In this document: piece after piece, positions 9,552-21,012 of the stretch
How the letters are laid out: every line of letters begins with the position of its first letter
Numbering within the stretch: the first letter of the stretch is position 1
NCBI RefSeq assembly: GCF_022810305.1
Contig: NZ_JALGQH010000026.1
Span: 21,708 to 85,707 of the forward strand
Source: Rhodococcus sp. ARC_M6
GTDB taxonomy: Bacteria; Actinomycetota; Actinomycetes; Mycobacteriales; Mycobacteriaceae
Direction of reading: 5' to 3'
Length of the DNA stretch: 64,000 nucleotides
Notes under the pieces: model-generated
What the model saw: only the letters and a program-made list of their open reading frames with translations
What the model was told of the DNA's origin: nothing
Database searches by the model: none
Program-made: the position numbers and the translations under genes

Positions 9552-11012
9552 ATGACCGTCACATCAGACCAGGCGACTACCACTGCAACTGCAGGCACCG
9601 AGCCGCTCACGCAGGACGAGGCCATTGCTTCCCTCGGTCATTACGGCTACGGCTGGTCCGATTCCGACGTAGCCGGAGCCAGCGCCCAGCGCGGTCTCTC
9701 CGAGGCTGTCGTGCGGGACATCTCTGCGAAGAAGAGCGAGCCGGAGTGGATGCTCGACATCCGTCTCAAGGCTCTGCGCACCTTCGAGAAGAAGCCGATG
9801 CCGAACTGGGGCTCCGACCTCGAAGGCATCCACTTCGACAACATCAAGTACTTCGTGCGCTCGAGCGAGAAGCAGGCCGAGTCCTGGGAAGACCTGCCCG
9901 AGGACATCAAGAACACGTACGACAGGCTCGGCATCCCCGAGGCCGAGAAGCAGCGCCTGGTTGCCGGCGTCGCAGCTCAGTACGAGTCCGAGGTCGTCTA
10001 CCACTCGATCCGTGAGGATCTCGAGCAGCAGGGTGTCATCTTCCTCGACACCGACACCGGGCTCAAGACGCACCCGGAACTGTTCCGCGAGTACTTCGGT
10101 TCGGTAATCCCGGCCGGCGACAACAAGTTCTCCGCGCTCAACACCGCTGTGTGGTCCGGTGGCTCGTTCATCTACGTCCCCCCGGGCGTGCATGTCGACA
10201 TCCCGCTGCAGGCGTACTTCCGTATCAACACCGAGAACATGGGGCAGTTCGAGCGCACCCTGATCATCGTCGACGAGAACGCATCCGTGCACTACGTCGA
10301 AGGTTGCACCGCGCCGATCTACAAGTCCGATTCACTGCACTCGGCGGTTGTCGAGATCATCGTGAAGAAGGGCGGCCATTGCCGCTACACGACCATCCAG
10401 AACTGGTCCAACAACGTCTACAACCTGGTCACCAAGCGCACCAAGGTCGAAGCCGGTGGATCGATGGAGTGGATCGACGGCAACATCGGTTCCAAGGTCA
10501 CCATGAAGTACCCGGCCGTCTGGCTGATGGGCGAGTACGCCCGCGGTGAAGTTCTCTCCGTTGCATTCTCGGGCGAGGGACAGCACCAGGACACCGGCGC
10601 CAAGATGCTCCACCTCGCGCCGCATACCTCGTCGACCATCATCAGCAAGTCCGTCGCCCGCGGCGGTGGACGCGCGTCGTACCGCGGCTTGGTGCAGATC
10701 AACAAGGGTGCTCACGGTTCTAAGTCGACCGTCAAGTGTGACGCTCTGCTGGTCGACCAGATCAGCCGCAGCGACACCTACCCGTACGTCGACATCCGCG
10801 AGGACGACGTCACGATGGGCCACGAGGCCACAGTGTCCAAGGTCAGCGACGATCAACTCTTCTACCTGATGAGCCGCGGCCTGACCGAGGACGAGGCGAT
10901 GGCCACCATCGTCCGTGGATTCGTCGAGCCCATCGCGAAGGAACTCCCCATGGAGTACGCGCTCGAGCTCAACCGCCTTATCGAACTTCAGATGGAAGGG
11001 GCTGTGGGTTAG
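9552..11012 (+). CDS. sufB: SufB, Fe-S cluster scaffold subunit
   Basis: This 486-residue SufB has the beta-helix core with landmarks [19 protein letters not shown] (Cys near residue 252), the [15 protein letters not shown] strand and the C-terminal DALLVDQ...SDTYPYVDI...[10 protein letters not shown] block. It forms the SufBC2D complex on which clusters are assembled. A strong AAGGAG lies upstream of the ATG. Unlike M. tuberculosis Rv1461, which carries an intein, this protein is of plain length. It overlaps sufD by one base. Confidence 0.97.
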   Translation: MTVTSDQATTTATAGTEPLTQDEAIASLGHYGYGWSDSDVAGASAQRGLSEAVVRDISAKKSEPEWMLDIRLKALRTFEKKPMPNWGSDLEGIHFDNIKYFVRSSEKQAESWEDLPEDIKNTYDRLGIPEAEKQRLVAGVAAQYESEVVYHSIREDLEQQGVIFLDTDTGLKTHPELFREYFGSVIPAGDNKFSALNTAVWSGGSFIYVPPGVHVDIPLQAYFRINTENMGQFERTLIIVDENASVHYVEGCTAPIYKSDSLHSAVVEIIVKKGGHCRYTTIQNWSNNVYNLVTKRTKVEAGGSMEWIDGNIGSKVTMKYPAVWLMGEYARGEVLSVAFSGEGQHQDTGAKMLHLAPHTSSTIISKSVARGGGRASYRGLVQINKGAHGSKSTVKCDALLVDQISRSDTYPYVDIREDDVTMGHEATVSKVSDDQLFYLMSRGLTEDEAMATIVRGFVEPIAKELPMEYALELNRLIELQMEGAVG

Positions 11013-12232
11013 TGACCACGCCAGAAACCGGTGTAATCGGGGCAGTCGCAGGGGAAAACCCGGCCGCTCCAGTCAAGCGAGCATCTACAGGCTCACCCAT
11101 CACCAACAAGGGTGAAGCATTCGCGTCGTACGACGTCAATGCATTCGAGGTCCCCGGCGGACGCGACGAGATCTGGCGGTTCACCCCGCTGCGTCGTCTG
11201 CGCGGCCTGCACGACGGCAGTGCTGTTGCCAACGCAGCAGTCACCGTCGACGTCGAGGCTGGTGCCGACGTCACCGTCGAGACCGTCGGTCGCGACGACG
11301 AGCGTCTGGGCAAGGCCGGCGTTCCCGCCGATCGCATTGCGGCACAGGCATACTCGAGCTTCGAAGCGGCAACGGTCATCTCCGTTGGTGCCGAGATCGA
11401 GGTCGAGAACCCCGTTGTCGTCACCATGACGGGCCCCGGCATCGACAAGGTCGCCTACGGACACACGCAGATTCGTCTGGCTCAGTTTGCCAAGGCGACG
11501 GTCATCATCGATCAGCGTGGCAGTGGAACCTTCGCGGAGAACGTCGAATTCGTTCTCGGTGACAGTGCTCATCTGACCGTCGTCGCAGTTCAGGACTGGG
11601 CCGAAGACACCGTTCACGTGACGTCGCATCACGCTCGACTGAGCCGTGACGCCGTTCTTCGCCACACCTCGATCAGCCTCGGCGGCGACCTCGTTCGCCT
11701 GTCGGCCACGGTCAAGTACGACGGCCCCGGCGGCGACGCCGAACTGCTCGGCGTGTACTTCGCCGACGACGGTCAACATCTGGAACAGCGTCTGCTCGTG
11801 GATCATTCGCAGCCCAACTGCAAGTCCAACGTGGTCTACAAGGGTGCACTGCAGGGCGATCCCAACTCGAGCAAGCCCGATGCGCACACAGTGTGGATCG
11901 GCGACGTCCTGATTCGCGCGGCAGCCGAAGGCACCGACACCTTCGAGCTCAACCGCAATCTGGTTCTCACCGACGGCGCTCGCGCAGACTCGGTGCCGAA
12001 CCTCGAAATCGAGACCGGTGAAATCGTCGGAGCCGGGCACGCCAGTGCTACGGGCCGTTTCGACGACGAGCAGCTGTTCTACTTGCGTGCTCGCGGTATC
12101 CCGGAGGATCAGGCGCGTCGTCTGGTCGTGCGTGGGTTCTTCCACGAAATCATCAACAAGATCGCTGTTCCCGAGGTGCGCGATCGCCTCGAAGCTGCGG
12201 TCGAAGCCGAACTCGCAGCTGTCGGCTCCTGA
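11012..12232 (+). CDS. sufD: SufD, Fe-S cluster assembly subunit
   Basis: This 406-residue paralogue of SufB has the same beta-helix core and the conserved C-terminal stretch around SKPDAHTVWIGDVLIR, FELNRNLVLTDGARADSVPNLEIETGE and GHASATGRFDDEQLFYLRARG. It pairs with SufB in the SufBC2D scaffold and is needed for iron acquisition during assembly. The start is GTG at 11012, sharing its first base with the sufB stop codon. Confidence 0.95.
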   Translation: MTTPETGVIGAVAGENPAAPVKRASTGSPITNKGEAFASYDVNAFEVPGGRDEIWRFTPLRRLRGLHDGSAVANAAVTVDVEAGADVTVETVGRDDERLGKAGVPADRIAAQAYSSFEAATVISVGAEIEVENPVVVTMTGPGIDKVAYGHTQIRLAQFAKATVIIDQRGSGTFAENVEFVLGDSAHLTVVAVQDWAEDTVHVTSHHARLSRDAVLRHTSISLGGDLVRLSATVKYDGPGGDAELLGVYFADDGQHLEQRLLVDHSQPNCKSNVVYKGALQGDPNSSKPDAHTVWIGDVLIRAAAEGTDTFELNRNLVLTDGARADSVPNLEIETGEIVGAGHASATGRFDDEQLFYLRARGIPEDQARRLVVRGFFHEIINKIAVPEVRDRLEAAVEAELAAVGS

Positions 12233-12265
12233 CCGCCCAACTGCTTCTCATCTTGAAGGAATTTC

Positions 12266-14340
<2,075 letters not shown>

Positions 14341-14343
14341 AGT

Positions 14344-14820
14344 ATGCGTATGGAGCAGATGTACCAGGAAGTGATCCTCGATCACTACAAACATCCCCAC
14401 GGCCGCGGTTTGCGTGAACCGTTCGGTGCCGAAGTTCATCACGTCAACCCCACCTGCGGCGACGAGGTAACCCTTCGGGTCCAGATCGCGGACGACGGAA
14501 GTGTCGCCGACGTGTCCTACGACGGCCAGGGTTGTTCGATCAGCCAGGCGTCGACGTCGGTGCTCAACGATCTCGTGATCGGCATGCAGGTTACCGACGC
14601 GCTCGATACCGTCACTGCGTTCAGCGAGATGGTCAGCAGTCGCGGCAAGGTAGAGGGCGACGAGGATGTACTCGGCGACGGTATTGCCTTTGCCGGAGTT
14701 TCGAAGTACCCGGCACGCGTGAAGTGCGCGTTGCTCGGATGGATGGCGTTCAAGGATGCAGTCGTTCAGATAGTGGACGGCAAAACTGAATTGGTCGACA
14801 CGACTAAAGGACAGGGATAA
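14344..14820 (+). CDS. sufU: SufU, zinc-dependent sulfurtransferase
   Basis: This 158-residue IscU-like protein has the three conserved cysteines in NPTCGDEV (about residue 38), GQGCSISQAS (about 64) and RVKCALLGW (about 128), and the longer SufU-type insert between the second and third. SufU accepts the persulfide from SufS. The ATG follows sufS by 3 bp, and its stop overlaps the sufT start by one base. Confidence 0.95.
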   Translation: MRMEQMYQEVILDHYKHPHGRGLREPFGAEVHHVNPTCGDEVTLRVQIADDGSVADVSYDGQGCSISQASTSVLNDLVIGMQVTDALDTVTAFSEMVSSRGKVEGDEDVLGDGIAFAGVSKYPARVKCALLGWMAFKDAVVQIVDGKTELVDTTKGQG

Positions 14821-15242
14821 TGACCGAGACACAATCAGAGCAGGCGTCCGAGGTGACTGCACCGGTCAACCCGAACCCCGATTCCACGGCGGAGTTCGGT
14901 GGCGCCCAGGGCACGGGTACCGTCCCGTCGCCGGAGCGCCTCGACGAACTCGAAGAAGCGATGCGCGACGTCGTGGACCCAGAATTGGGTATCAACGTCG
15001 TTGATCTCGGTCTGGTCTACGGACTGTACGAGGACGACGGAATTGTCACCGTCGACATGACTTTGACGTCGGCAGCATGTCCTTTGACGGATGTCATCGA
15101 GGACCAGGCGCGCGGCGCATTGGTGCGTAGCGACCTGTGCACTGACATGAAGATCAACTGGGTGTGGCTGCCGCCGTGGGGACCGGACAAGATCACCGAA
15201 GACGGCCGCGAACAGCTCCGCGCTTTAGGTTTCACTGTCTGA
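14820..15242 (+). CDS. sufT: SufT-like MIP18 (DUF59) Fe-S assembly factor
   Basis: This 140-residue protein has a Ser/Gly/Glu-rich N-terminal tail of about 40 residues and a MIP18/DUF59 domain. Motifs are DVVDPELGINVVDLGLVYG and the TSAACPLTD loop with the reactive cysteine. It is the last gene of the suf operon, as Rv1466 is, and supports cluster maturation or carrier function. A hairpin follows 37 bp downstream. Confidence 0.93.
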   Translation: MTETQSEQASEVTAPVNPNPDSTAEFGGAQGTGTVPSPERLDELEEAMRDVVDPELGINVVDLGLVYGLYEDDGIVTVDMTLTSAACPLTDVIEDQARGALVRSDLCTDMKINWVWLPPWGPDKITEDGREQLRALGFTV

Positions 15243-15278
15243 CGGAAGCTCTTTCCTGCACGGACATCTTTGACGGCG

Positions 15279-15309
15279 AACGCCGGTACCCGATCAAGGT
15301 GCCGGCGTT
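15279..15309 (+). terminator. Terminator-like hairpin after sufT
   Basis: A 12-bp stem (15279-15290 with 15298-15309, one G-T wobble) encloses a 7-nt loop and is followed by TTGTCGTTATG. It would end suf transcription before the NRPS-like gene. Confidence 0.6.
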
Positions 15310-15405
15310 TGTCGTTATGTCTGGTAACGCCGTTATGTGCTCGCGCGATGTCTACCATTGAAGCGCTATGCCCGTCTAGTGACATACGTCCCGAGGGAGA
15401 TTTGT

Positions 15406-18400
15406 GTGAAACGCAGTCCCGGTCGAAGAAGCGGATTCGGAACATCACCCGATCGCCAGATACTTCGATCGAGCGAATTGTGTGCGCTCACTCCGCTTCA
15501 GCAGGCAATCTTCGATTCACAGCAACGCCGACCGGATGTTCCGCTGTGTGTCAGTCACTACGTTGATGTAGCTGGAACGCTCGACCTCGTGATCCTCCGG
15601 GCATCAATCGCGCAGTCCGCACGCGAATTCGGTTCCGCAGGCCTGACCTTGGAAATATCGCACGGCGTTGTAATGAATCGGATCGGCAGAAACGTGCCCG
15701 ACCGCATCGACGTCGTTGATCTGCGCGCCGAAACCGATCCGGAATCGGCTGCCCAGAACTGGATGGGCAACGAATCCGTCCGACCACTTGATCTACTGTC
15801 CGATCCGCTAACCGGCAGCGCAGTTCTGGTGCTCGGCGACGCACGATGGTTGTGGTACACCCGAATCCACCAGATCGTGCTCGATGGGGCCGGATCGCGT
15901 TCGATGACTGCCCGCGCCGCCGAGGTCTACACAGCCCTGGTTCGCAGTACACCGGTTCCATTGACTTCGGCACAGTCGGTGCACTCGATGACCGATACCG
16001 AACAGGCGTATCGCGGGTCGACGCGATGGGACGCCGACCGGCAGTACTGGGATGCCAAACTCGCGGGCGCTCCGGTGCGAACGTCGTTGGCTGAGCCTGG
16101 TGCGGCGACTGGCGCGAAGCCGCTGGTCAGATCTGCGACTGTGCCGCCTGGTGTGACCGCGTCGCTGGTGCATCTCGCGGAATCGCAGAATGTCACCTTG
16201 TCGACCGTCGTGACTGCGTCGTTCGCAATGTATCTTGCGCGGATGACGGGTTCCGACGACCTCATTCTCCGTCTTCCGGTCCCCGTGAGGACGACGCACA
16301 TCGTCCGGCGGTCGGGCGGAACGATGTCGAACGTTGTTCCCCTACGGCTGATTGTCGATCCTCGCGTCGGTGTCGACGAATTGTTGAGGGCAGTCAAGTT
16401 CGAATTGGTGGGTGCGCTGCGTCATCAGAAGTATCGGGACCAGCGGCTACATCATGGGCCGGTACTCACTCTGAATCTGTTTCCAGTTGTACTCACCATC
16501 GGTGATGCTCAGGGTGTCCTGCACGGGTTATCGGCCGGACCCGTCGAAGATCTGGACGTCGCGGTGAGCCAGGTTTCGCGGGACGCGGAACTTCAGATCA
16601 GTTTTGCGGCCAACCCTGATATGTATACGGGCGAAGTGCTGACTGTCCATCATCGACGGTTCCTCGAATTCGTTGCACACTTCAGTGCCGCAGAACCGCG
16701 GACCCAGTTGGTGGATGTGGACCCCCGTACCGGAACGGTCTGGGGTTCCGCAGTTCGGCACTCGCGGAATCTGGCCTACTGGAGCACCGTGCTAGCGACA
16801 CCGGCGCCGGAACTGGGACTGCTCGCCGCGCCTGTCGGTGAGCGTTCGTCAGCAGAGATCGTGATCGGCCCGGAGTTGTACCGAGGGCTCGAAGCCTTGG
16901 CAGATTCGATGTGTACCAGCGTGTTCGTGCTGCTCCAGACCGCAGTGGCGGGTCTCTTGCGGCGGATGGGTTCGGCGTCGGAAATTTCGATCGGGATCTC
17001 GGTTCGAGGCTACGGAGCAACGACTGCAGACGAATTTGTGTCGATGTTTGCGAACCAACTTGTGCTCCGATCGGCGGTGGACACGAATGTGAGCCTGGCC
17101 CGATTGATCGAGCAGATGGATGATGTCATCGTCGACGCCTTGATCCACGCGGATATTCGCTTGTCTGCAGTGATGGCAAATGTGGGGGACGGGCATTCGG
17201 TCGACGCCGGTCCACCGTTCCGGGTTCTGGTGTCTGCCCAAGATCCCATCGATGCGCACCCGCAGTTTCCCGAAGTCATGGTCGGAATTCCGGTCGGATT
17301 CGACCTCGCCGCCATGCCGGAAGTATATGTGGCGCTGCCAATTCCTCAGCGAAATTCCGATCGACATCTGCAACCGATCGTCGGATTCTTCGATTGCCTT
17401 GCGTCGCCGCAGCAGGTCGACGGCCTCGCATTTCGATTTGTTCGCATCCTTCGAGCGATGGTCGACAACTCACATACTTCGCTCGGCTCCGTCGATCTCC
17501 TGCGTCCGGACGAGCGGAAAGAATTGATGGCTGTGACGCAACCGAACGCGGTGATCGGGGACCTCTCGGAAGGATTTGTACAGGTCGCGCTGGAGAATCC
17601 GGACTCAATCGCGGTGACCTCGGATGCCGATCGGATCACCTACGGAGATCTGTTCGAGAGGTCGAACAGGCTGGCGCACAAGCTGATCGACATGGGGGTC
17701 GAGGCTGAGACTCCGGTTGGTATTCACCTTTCGGGGTCGGTGAACACGGTTGTCGCGATCATTGCTGTGCTCGAAGCCGGGGGAGCTTACTTTCTTCTCG
17801 AGGGCAGTGGACCCGCACTGCGACAGGCTTTCATCCTGTACGACGCGCAACCGCATTGCGTCATAGCTGATTCCGAGATTTCTGGCCAGGTGGTCGTGAG
17901 TACCGACGTGGACGGCTATTCGTCGGAGCGTCCTCAACGCATGGATCGGGGCGGTGCGAATGCTCTTGCGCACATCCAGTACTCGGGTCGCTCGTACGGA
18001 TTGAGCGTGACACACGGCGCCGCGATTGCGTCAGGGGACGCCGGAATCTGGGGCGCTCTGTTGCACGGCCGAACTCTGATCCCCAGCAACGACTTCCATT
18101 ATCCTGACGGATTTCCGCCGGTTCGGGGTCACTCCGTCTATGTTCTGGACAACCACTTGTCTCCGGTGCCGATCGGAGTCCCAGGGGAGATCTACGTTAT
18201 CGACGGCCACCTGCCGCGCGGATATCTCCGAAGACCAGGAAAAACGGCGGTGGATTTTGTGGCAGATCCGTTCAATCGTGACGGGCGCCGCCTGTACCGC
18301 ACCGGCGAACGCGGTCGTTGGACTGCGACGGGGCAACTCGAGCATCTGGAATATGGCGTGCGGACAGCATCAGTGCGAGGCGTCCGGGTCGACCTCGACG

Positions 18401-18717
18401 AGATCGACGCCGTCATGACTGCGCTACACGGGATCGAAGATTCCGTCACCGTCGTGGCCGCCACACCGGCCGGTGGCGCCGTGATCACCTATGTCCGAAG
18501 CGCACACGCCGCTAGTTCGCAGTCCGTCGTCGCCCTCGACGTGCTAGCGGCACACGCAATGGATCATCTGCCGTCGTACATGGTTCCTGACAGCTTCCAC
18601 ATCGTGGATTCGTTTCCCATCGGCGCCGATGGACACATCGACATTGCTGCCCTTCCATCGCCGATCCTTGCGCCCACACCGGCGATCAGGCGCGTTTTCG
18701 GCTCTTCTCAGCGTTAG
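15406..18717 (+). CDS. NRPS-like protein with degenerate condensation and adenylation domains
   Basis: This 1103-residue protein starts at GTG 15406, with GAGGGAG six bases upstream. Residues about 20-420 resemble a condensation domain, but its HHxxxDG site reads HQIVLDG, losing the second (catalytic) histidine. About 435-700 look like a second, partial condensation-type half. About 705-1095 align with an adenylation domain. A1-like (ITYGDLFERSNRLAHKL), A2-like (LEAGGAYFLLEG), A7-like (YRTGERGRW), A8-like and LPSYMVP motifs are present, but the A3 P-loop is lost (IQYSGRSYGLS) and the A10 lysine motif reads DGHIDI. Much of the A4-A5 core is missing, and there is no carrier or thioesterase domain. 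It looks like a maintained pseudo-synthetase. The frame is intact over 3.3 kb. Its 3' end overlaps ku by 32 bp. Confidence 0.75.
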   Translation: MKRSPGRRSGFGTSPDRQILRSSELCALTPLQQAIFDSQQRRPDVPLCVSHYVDVAGTLDLVILRASIAQSAREFGSAGLTLEISHGVVMNRIGRNVPDRIDVVDLRAETDPESAAQNWMGNESVRPLDLLSDPLTGSAVLVLGDARWLWYTRIHQIVLDGAGSRSMTARAAEVYTALVRSTPVPLTSAQSVHSMTDTEQAYRGSTRWDADRQYWDAKLAGAPVRTSLAEPGAATGAKPLVRSATVPPGVTASLVHLAESQNVTLSTVVTASFAMYLARMTGSDDLILRLPVPVRTTHIVRRSGGTMSNVVPLRLIVDPRVGVDELLRAVKFELVGALRHQKYRDQRLHHGPVLTLNLFPVVLTIGDAQGVLHGLSAGPVEDLDVAVSQVSRDAELQISFAANPDMYTGEVLTVHHRRFLEFVAHFSAAEPRTQLVDVDPRTGTVWGSAVRHSRNLAYWSTVLATPAPELGLLAAPVGERSSAEIVIGPELYRGLEALADSMCTSVFVLLQTAVAGLLRRMGSASEISIGISVRGYGATTADEFVSMFANQLVLRSAVDTNVSLARLIEQMDDVIVDALIHADIRLSAVMANVGDGHSVDAGPPFRVLVSAQDPIDAHPQFPEVMVGIPVGFDLAAMPEVYVALPIPQRNSDRHLQPIVGFFDCLASPQQVDGLAFRFVRILRAMVDNSHTSLGSVDLLRPDERKELMAVTQPNAVIGDLSEGFVQVALENPDSIAVTSDADRITYGDLFERSNRLAHKLIDMGVEAETPVGIHLSGSVNTVVAIIAVLEAGGAYFLLEGSGPALRQAFILYDAQPHCVIADSEISGQVVVSTDVDGYSSERPQRMDRGGANALAHIQYSGRSYGLSVTHGAAIASGDAGIWGALLHGRTLIPSNDFHYPDGFPPVRGHSVYVLDNHLSPVPIGVPGEIYVIDGHLPRGYLRRPGKTAVDFVADPFNRDGRRLYRTGERGRWTATGQLEHLEYGVRTASVRGVRVDLDEIDAVMTALHGIEDSVTVVAATPAGGAVITYVRSAHAASSQSVVALDVLAAHAMDHLPSYMVPDSFHIVDSFPIGADGHIDIAALPSPILAPTPAIRRVFGSSQR

Positions 18718-19498
18718 ATTTGGCCTCGTCGACGCTGCGCTGCAAGGCAGCCACGAGGTCGACGACGTCCGCGTCCTCACCACCTTGATCGACTTCGGCC
18801 GCAGGTATGACCTTCTTGCCGCCATTCTCGATCATCTCGTCGAGCAGTCCGCGAAGTTGAAGTTGGTAGTCGTCGGTGAATTCGGTCGGATCAAAATCGC
18901 CCGCCATGCTCTCCACCAGGGTCTGGGCCATCTTCAATTCTTTGTCCTTCGGCTTTTCCACGCCGTCGAGTGACGGGAACTCCGCGGCGCGCACCTCGTC
19001 GGGCCACAGCAACGTCTGGATAACCAATACCCCGTCGCGAGCGCGCATCGCGGCGAGTCGAGTTTTCTGCCGCAAAGTGAAGTGAACGAGGGCAGTACGG
19101 TCGCTCTCCGCCAGTACCGTCGAGAGAAGTACATAGGCTTTCGGTGACGCCGAATCTGGTTCGAGGAAGTAACTCTTCTCGAAGAGGACAGGATCGATTT
19201 GATCGTTCGGAACAAATTCGAGCACGGGGATTTCATGCTTTTCAGCGGCCGGTAGCTTGGTGAAATCCTCGTCGGTGAGGATTACCCGTGAGCCGTCTTC
19301 CGCGTCGTACGCCTTGTCGATATCAGCGAATTGCACGGTGTTTCCACACTCCGAGCACACACGGTTGTATTTGATCCGGCCACCATCCTTGGCGTGGACC
19401 TGGTGAAACTTGATGTCGTGGTCTTCGGTCGCGGAATACACCTTGACCGGAACATTGACCAGACCGAACGCTATCGAGCCTTTCCAAATCGAGCGCAT
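18686..19498 (-). CDS. ku: Ku, non-homologous end-joining DNA-end-binding protein
   Basis: This 270-residue bacterial Ku begins MRSIWKGSIAFGLVNVPVKVYSATE and has the core ring-forming domain to about residue 245, with a Lys/Arg-rich C-terminal tail (KSNAEKSRKRA). Ku binds broken DNA ends and recruits LigD. No ligD lies in the window. The frame extends to 19576, but the family always starts at MRSIWKG, so ATG 19498 is used. It is convergent with, and overlaps, the NRPS-like gene by 32 bp, and is divergent from the mycolyltransferase-like gene. Confidence 0.95.
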   Translation of the reverse strand: MRSIWKGSIAFGLVNVPVKVYSATEDHDIKFHQVHAKDGGRIKYNRVCSECGNTVQFADIDKAYDAEDGSRVILTDEDFTKLPAAEKHEIPVLEFVPNDQIDPVLFEKSYFLEPDSASPKAYVLLSTVLAESDRTALVHFTLRQKTRLAAMRARDGVLVIQTLLWPDEVRAAEFPSLDGVEKPKDKELKMAQTLVESMAGDFDPTEFTDDYQLQLRGLLDEMIENGGKKVIPAAEVDQGGEDADVVDLVAALQRSVDEAKSNAEKSRKRA

Positions 19499-19579
19499 GG
19501 TTTCCATGATGGTCGCTGGCGGCCGATTGCGCGAGAGAAACCTCAGGTTTGCCGTATCGATTTCGGGTACTTGCATTGG

Positions 19580-20548
19580 ATGAGGAATTTCACCGGTGCT
19601 CGAGTTTTCGCACTAGCGGCAGCGGTGTGCTGCGTTCCGGCGCTACTTGCTCCGGGGCCTGCCGTCGCTGAGAACGCGCGCACACTCACCATCACGGTGC
19701 ACTCCGACGCGATGAATCGCGACATCTCCCTTGAAGTAATCCTCCCGGCTGATACGAGCTCACCGCGGCCGACGCTCTATCTGCTCAACGGCGCCGGCGG
19801 CGGGGAAGACAATGCGACGTGGGAAGCGCGCACCGATGTGCTCAGCTTCTTCGCTGACAAGAACGTCAATGTCGTGACCCCGATGGAAGGCGCGTTCAGC
19901 TATTACACCGACTGGCAGAAGGACGATCCGGTGCTGGGCCGAAATAAGTGGCAGACCTTCCTCACCCAGGAACTTCCGCCCGCGATCGATGCACGATTCG
20001 GCACTACCGGAGTCAATGCCATCGCCGCGATTTCGATGACGGCGACATCTGTTCTCAATCTAGCGATCGCTGCACCCGGGTTGTATCTGAGCGTCGGCGC
20101 GTACAGCGGATGCGCCGAGACGAGTACACAGCCCGGGCAGGATTACGTCAGGCTTGTTGTCGGAGCGCGGGGTGGCGCCGACCCCACCAATATGTGGGGT
20201 CCCTTTGACGGACCGGGCTGGCGTGAAAACGATCCCGTGGTCAATGCCGAGAAACTCCGTGGCACGGACCTCTACGTTTCCAGCGGAACCGGCCTGCCCG
20301 GTCCGTACGAGAATCTCGCCGGACCGGGCATCGACGGCAATGTCGGAACGCTGGCGAGCCAGGTGGCTATCGGCGGTGTGATCGAGGCAGCTGTCGACGG
20401 TTGTACCCATACATTGGCTGATCGACTCAATTCCCTGGGCATTCCGGCCACCTTCGACTTTCGGCCCACCGGCACACACTCATGGGGCTACTGGCAGGAC
20501 GATCTGCACAATTCATGGACGATGATTGCGCGTTCGATCGGTGCCTGA
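19580..20548 (+). CDS. Exported mycolyltransferase-like esterase (Ag85 family)
   Basis: This 322-residue protein has a signal peptide (residues 1-31, cleavage near AVAEN) and an esterase-D/antigen 85 fold. Landmarks are LYLLNGAGGGEDNATWEARTD, the nucleophile serine in AAISMTATS, an acidic residue in the later sheet and the catalytic histidine in GTHSWGYWQDDL. Ag85 enzymes transfer mycolates between trehalose mycolates and arabinogalactan outside the membrane. ATG 19580 is chosen because the long upstream frame lies inside ku. The serine context differs from the usual G-x-S-M-x-G, so activity could be narrower (esterase). Confidence 0.85.
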   Translation: MRNFTGARVFALAAAVCCVPALLAPGPAVAENARTLTITVHSDAMNRDISLEVILPADTSSPRPTLYLLNGAGGGEDNATWEARTDVLSFFADKNVNVVTPMEGAFSYYTDWQKDDPVLGRNKWQTFLTQELPPAIDARFGTTGVNAIAAISMTATSVLNLAIAAPGLYLSVGAYSGCAETSTQPGQDYVRLVVGARGGADPTNMWGPFDGPGWRENDPVVNAEKLRGTDLYVSSGTGLPGPYENLAGPGIDGNVGTLASQVAIGGVIEAAVDGCTHTLADRLNSLGIPATFDFRPTGTHSWGYWQDDLHNSWTMIARSIGA

Positions 20549-20573
20549 TCGCCAGGGCGGTCTTGCCGCGGAG

Positions 20574-20921
20574 CTACATCGAGACGATGCGAAGCACCAA
20601 CGCGGCGGCCGAGAGAAGGCCGAGCATTGCCGGCGGCGCGATCTGGTGGTCGCCTGCCTTGAGGTGCGCGACGACTGCGCCGACGAAGTACAGGGTCAGC
20701 CCGATCGCGGCGGCGATTCCAATGGCGGGGATCCACAACCCGACCAGCAGTCCGATGATTCCGGCCAACTTGATCAGTCCGAGTTGCGGGATCCGATCTT
20801 CAGGCACGCCGAGCCCGGTCAAGCTCGCGACCAGCTTCTCTTCTCGTGTGAGATCGAGGTAGGCGGAACCTGCGAGGGTTGCGGTCAAGATCGCTGCGAT
20901 AACGACATAGGCGATGAACAT
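20574..20921 (-). CDS. DoxX-like membrane protein
   Basis: This 115-residue protein has four hydrophobic helices (about residues 2-20, 48-66, 70-88, 95-113) and the DoxX-type segment SLTGLGVPEDRIPQLGLIKLAGIIGLLVGLW. Family members are small membrane proteins often linked to redox or thiol stress. GGAG precedes the ATG. It is divergent from a MarR regulator with a palindrome between them, so it is the probable target of that regulator. Confidence 0.85.
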   Translation of the reverse strand: MFIAYVVIAAILTATLAGSAYLDLTREEKLVASLTGLGVPEDRIPQLGLIKLAGIIGLLVGLWIPAIGIAAAIGLTLYFVGAVVAHLKAGDHQIAPPAMLGLLSAAALVLRIVSM

Positions 20922-20963
20922 GGTCTGGCTCCAACGGTAGATGCGGGATGATCGTTGAGAACT

Positions 20964-20976
20964 ATAAACGATTTAT
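20964..20976. promoter_or_regulatory. Candidate MarR operator
   Basis: The inverted repeat ATAAA-CGA-TTTAT is AT-rich in a GC-rich setting. It lies 36 bp upstream of the marR-family ATG and 43 bp upstream of the doxX-like ATG, where a dual-acting repressor site is expected. Confidence 0.45.
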
Positions 20977-21012
20977 CCGAATCTACAATTTTGTCGCTGA
21001 TACGGTAGGAGC

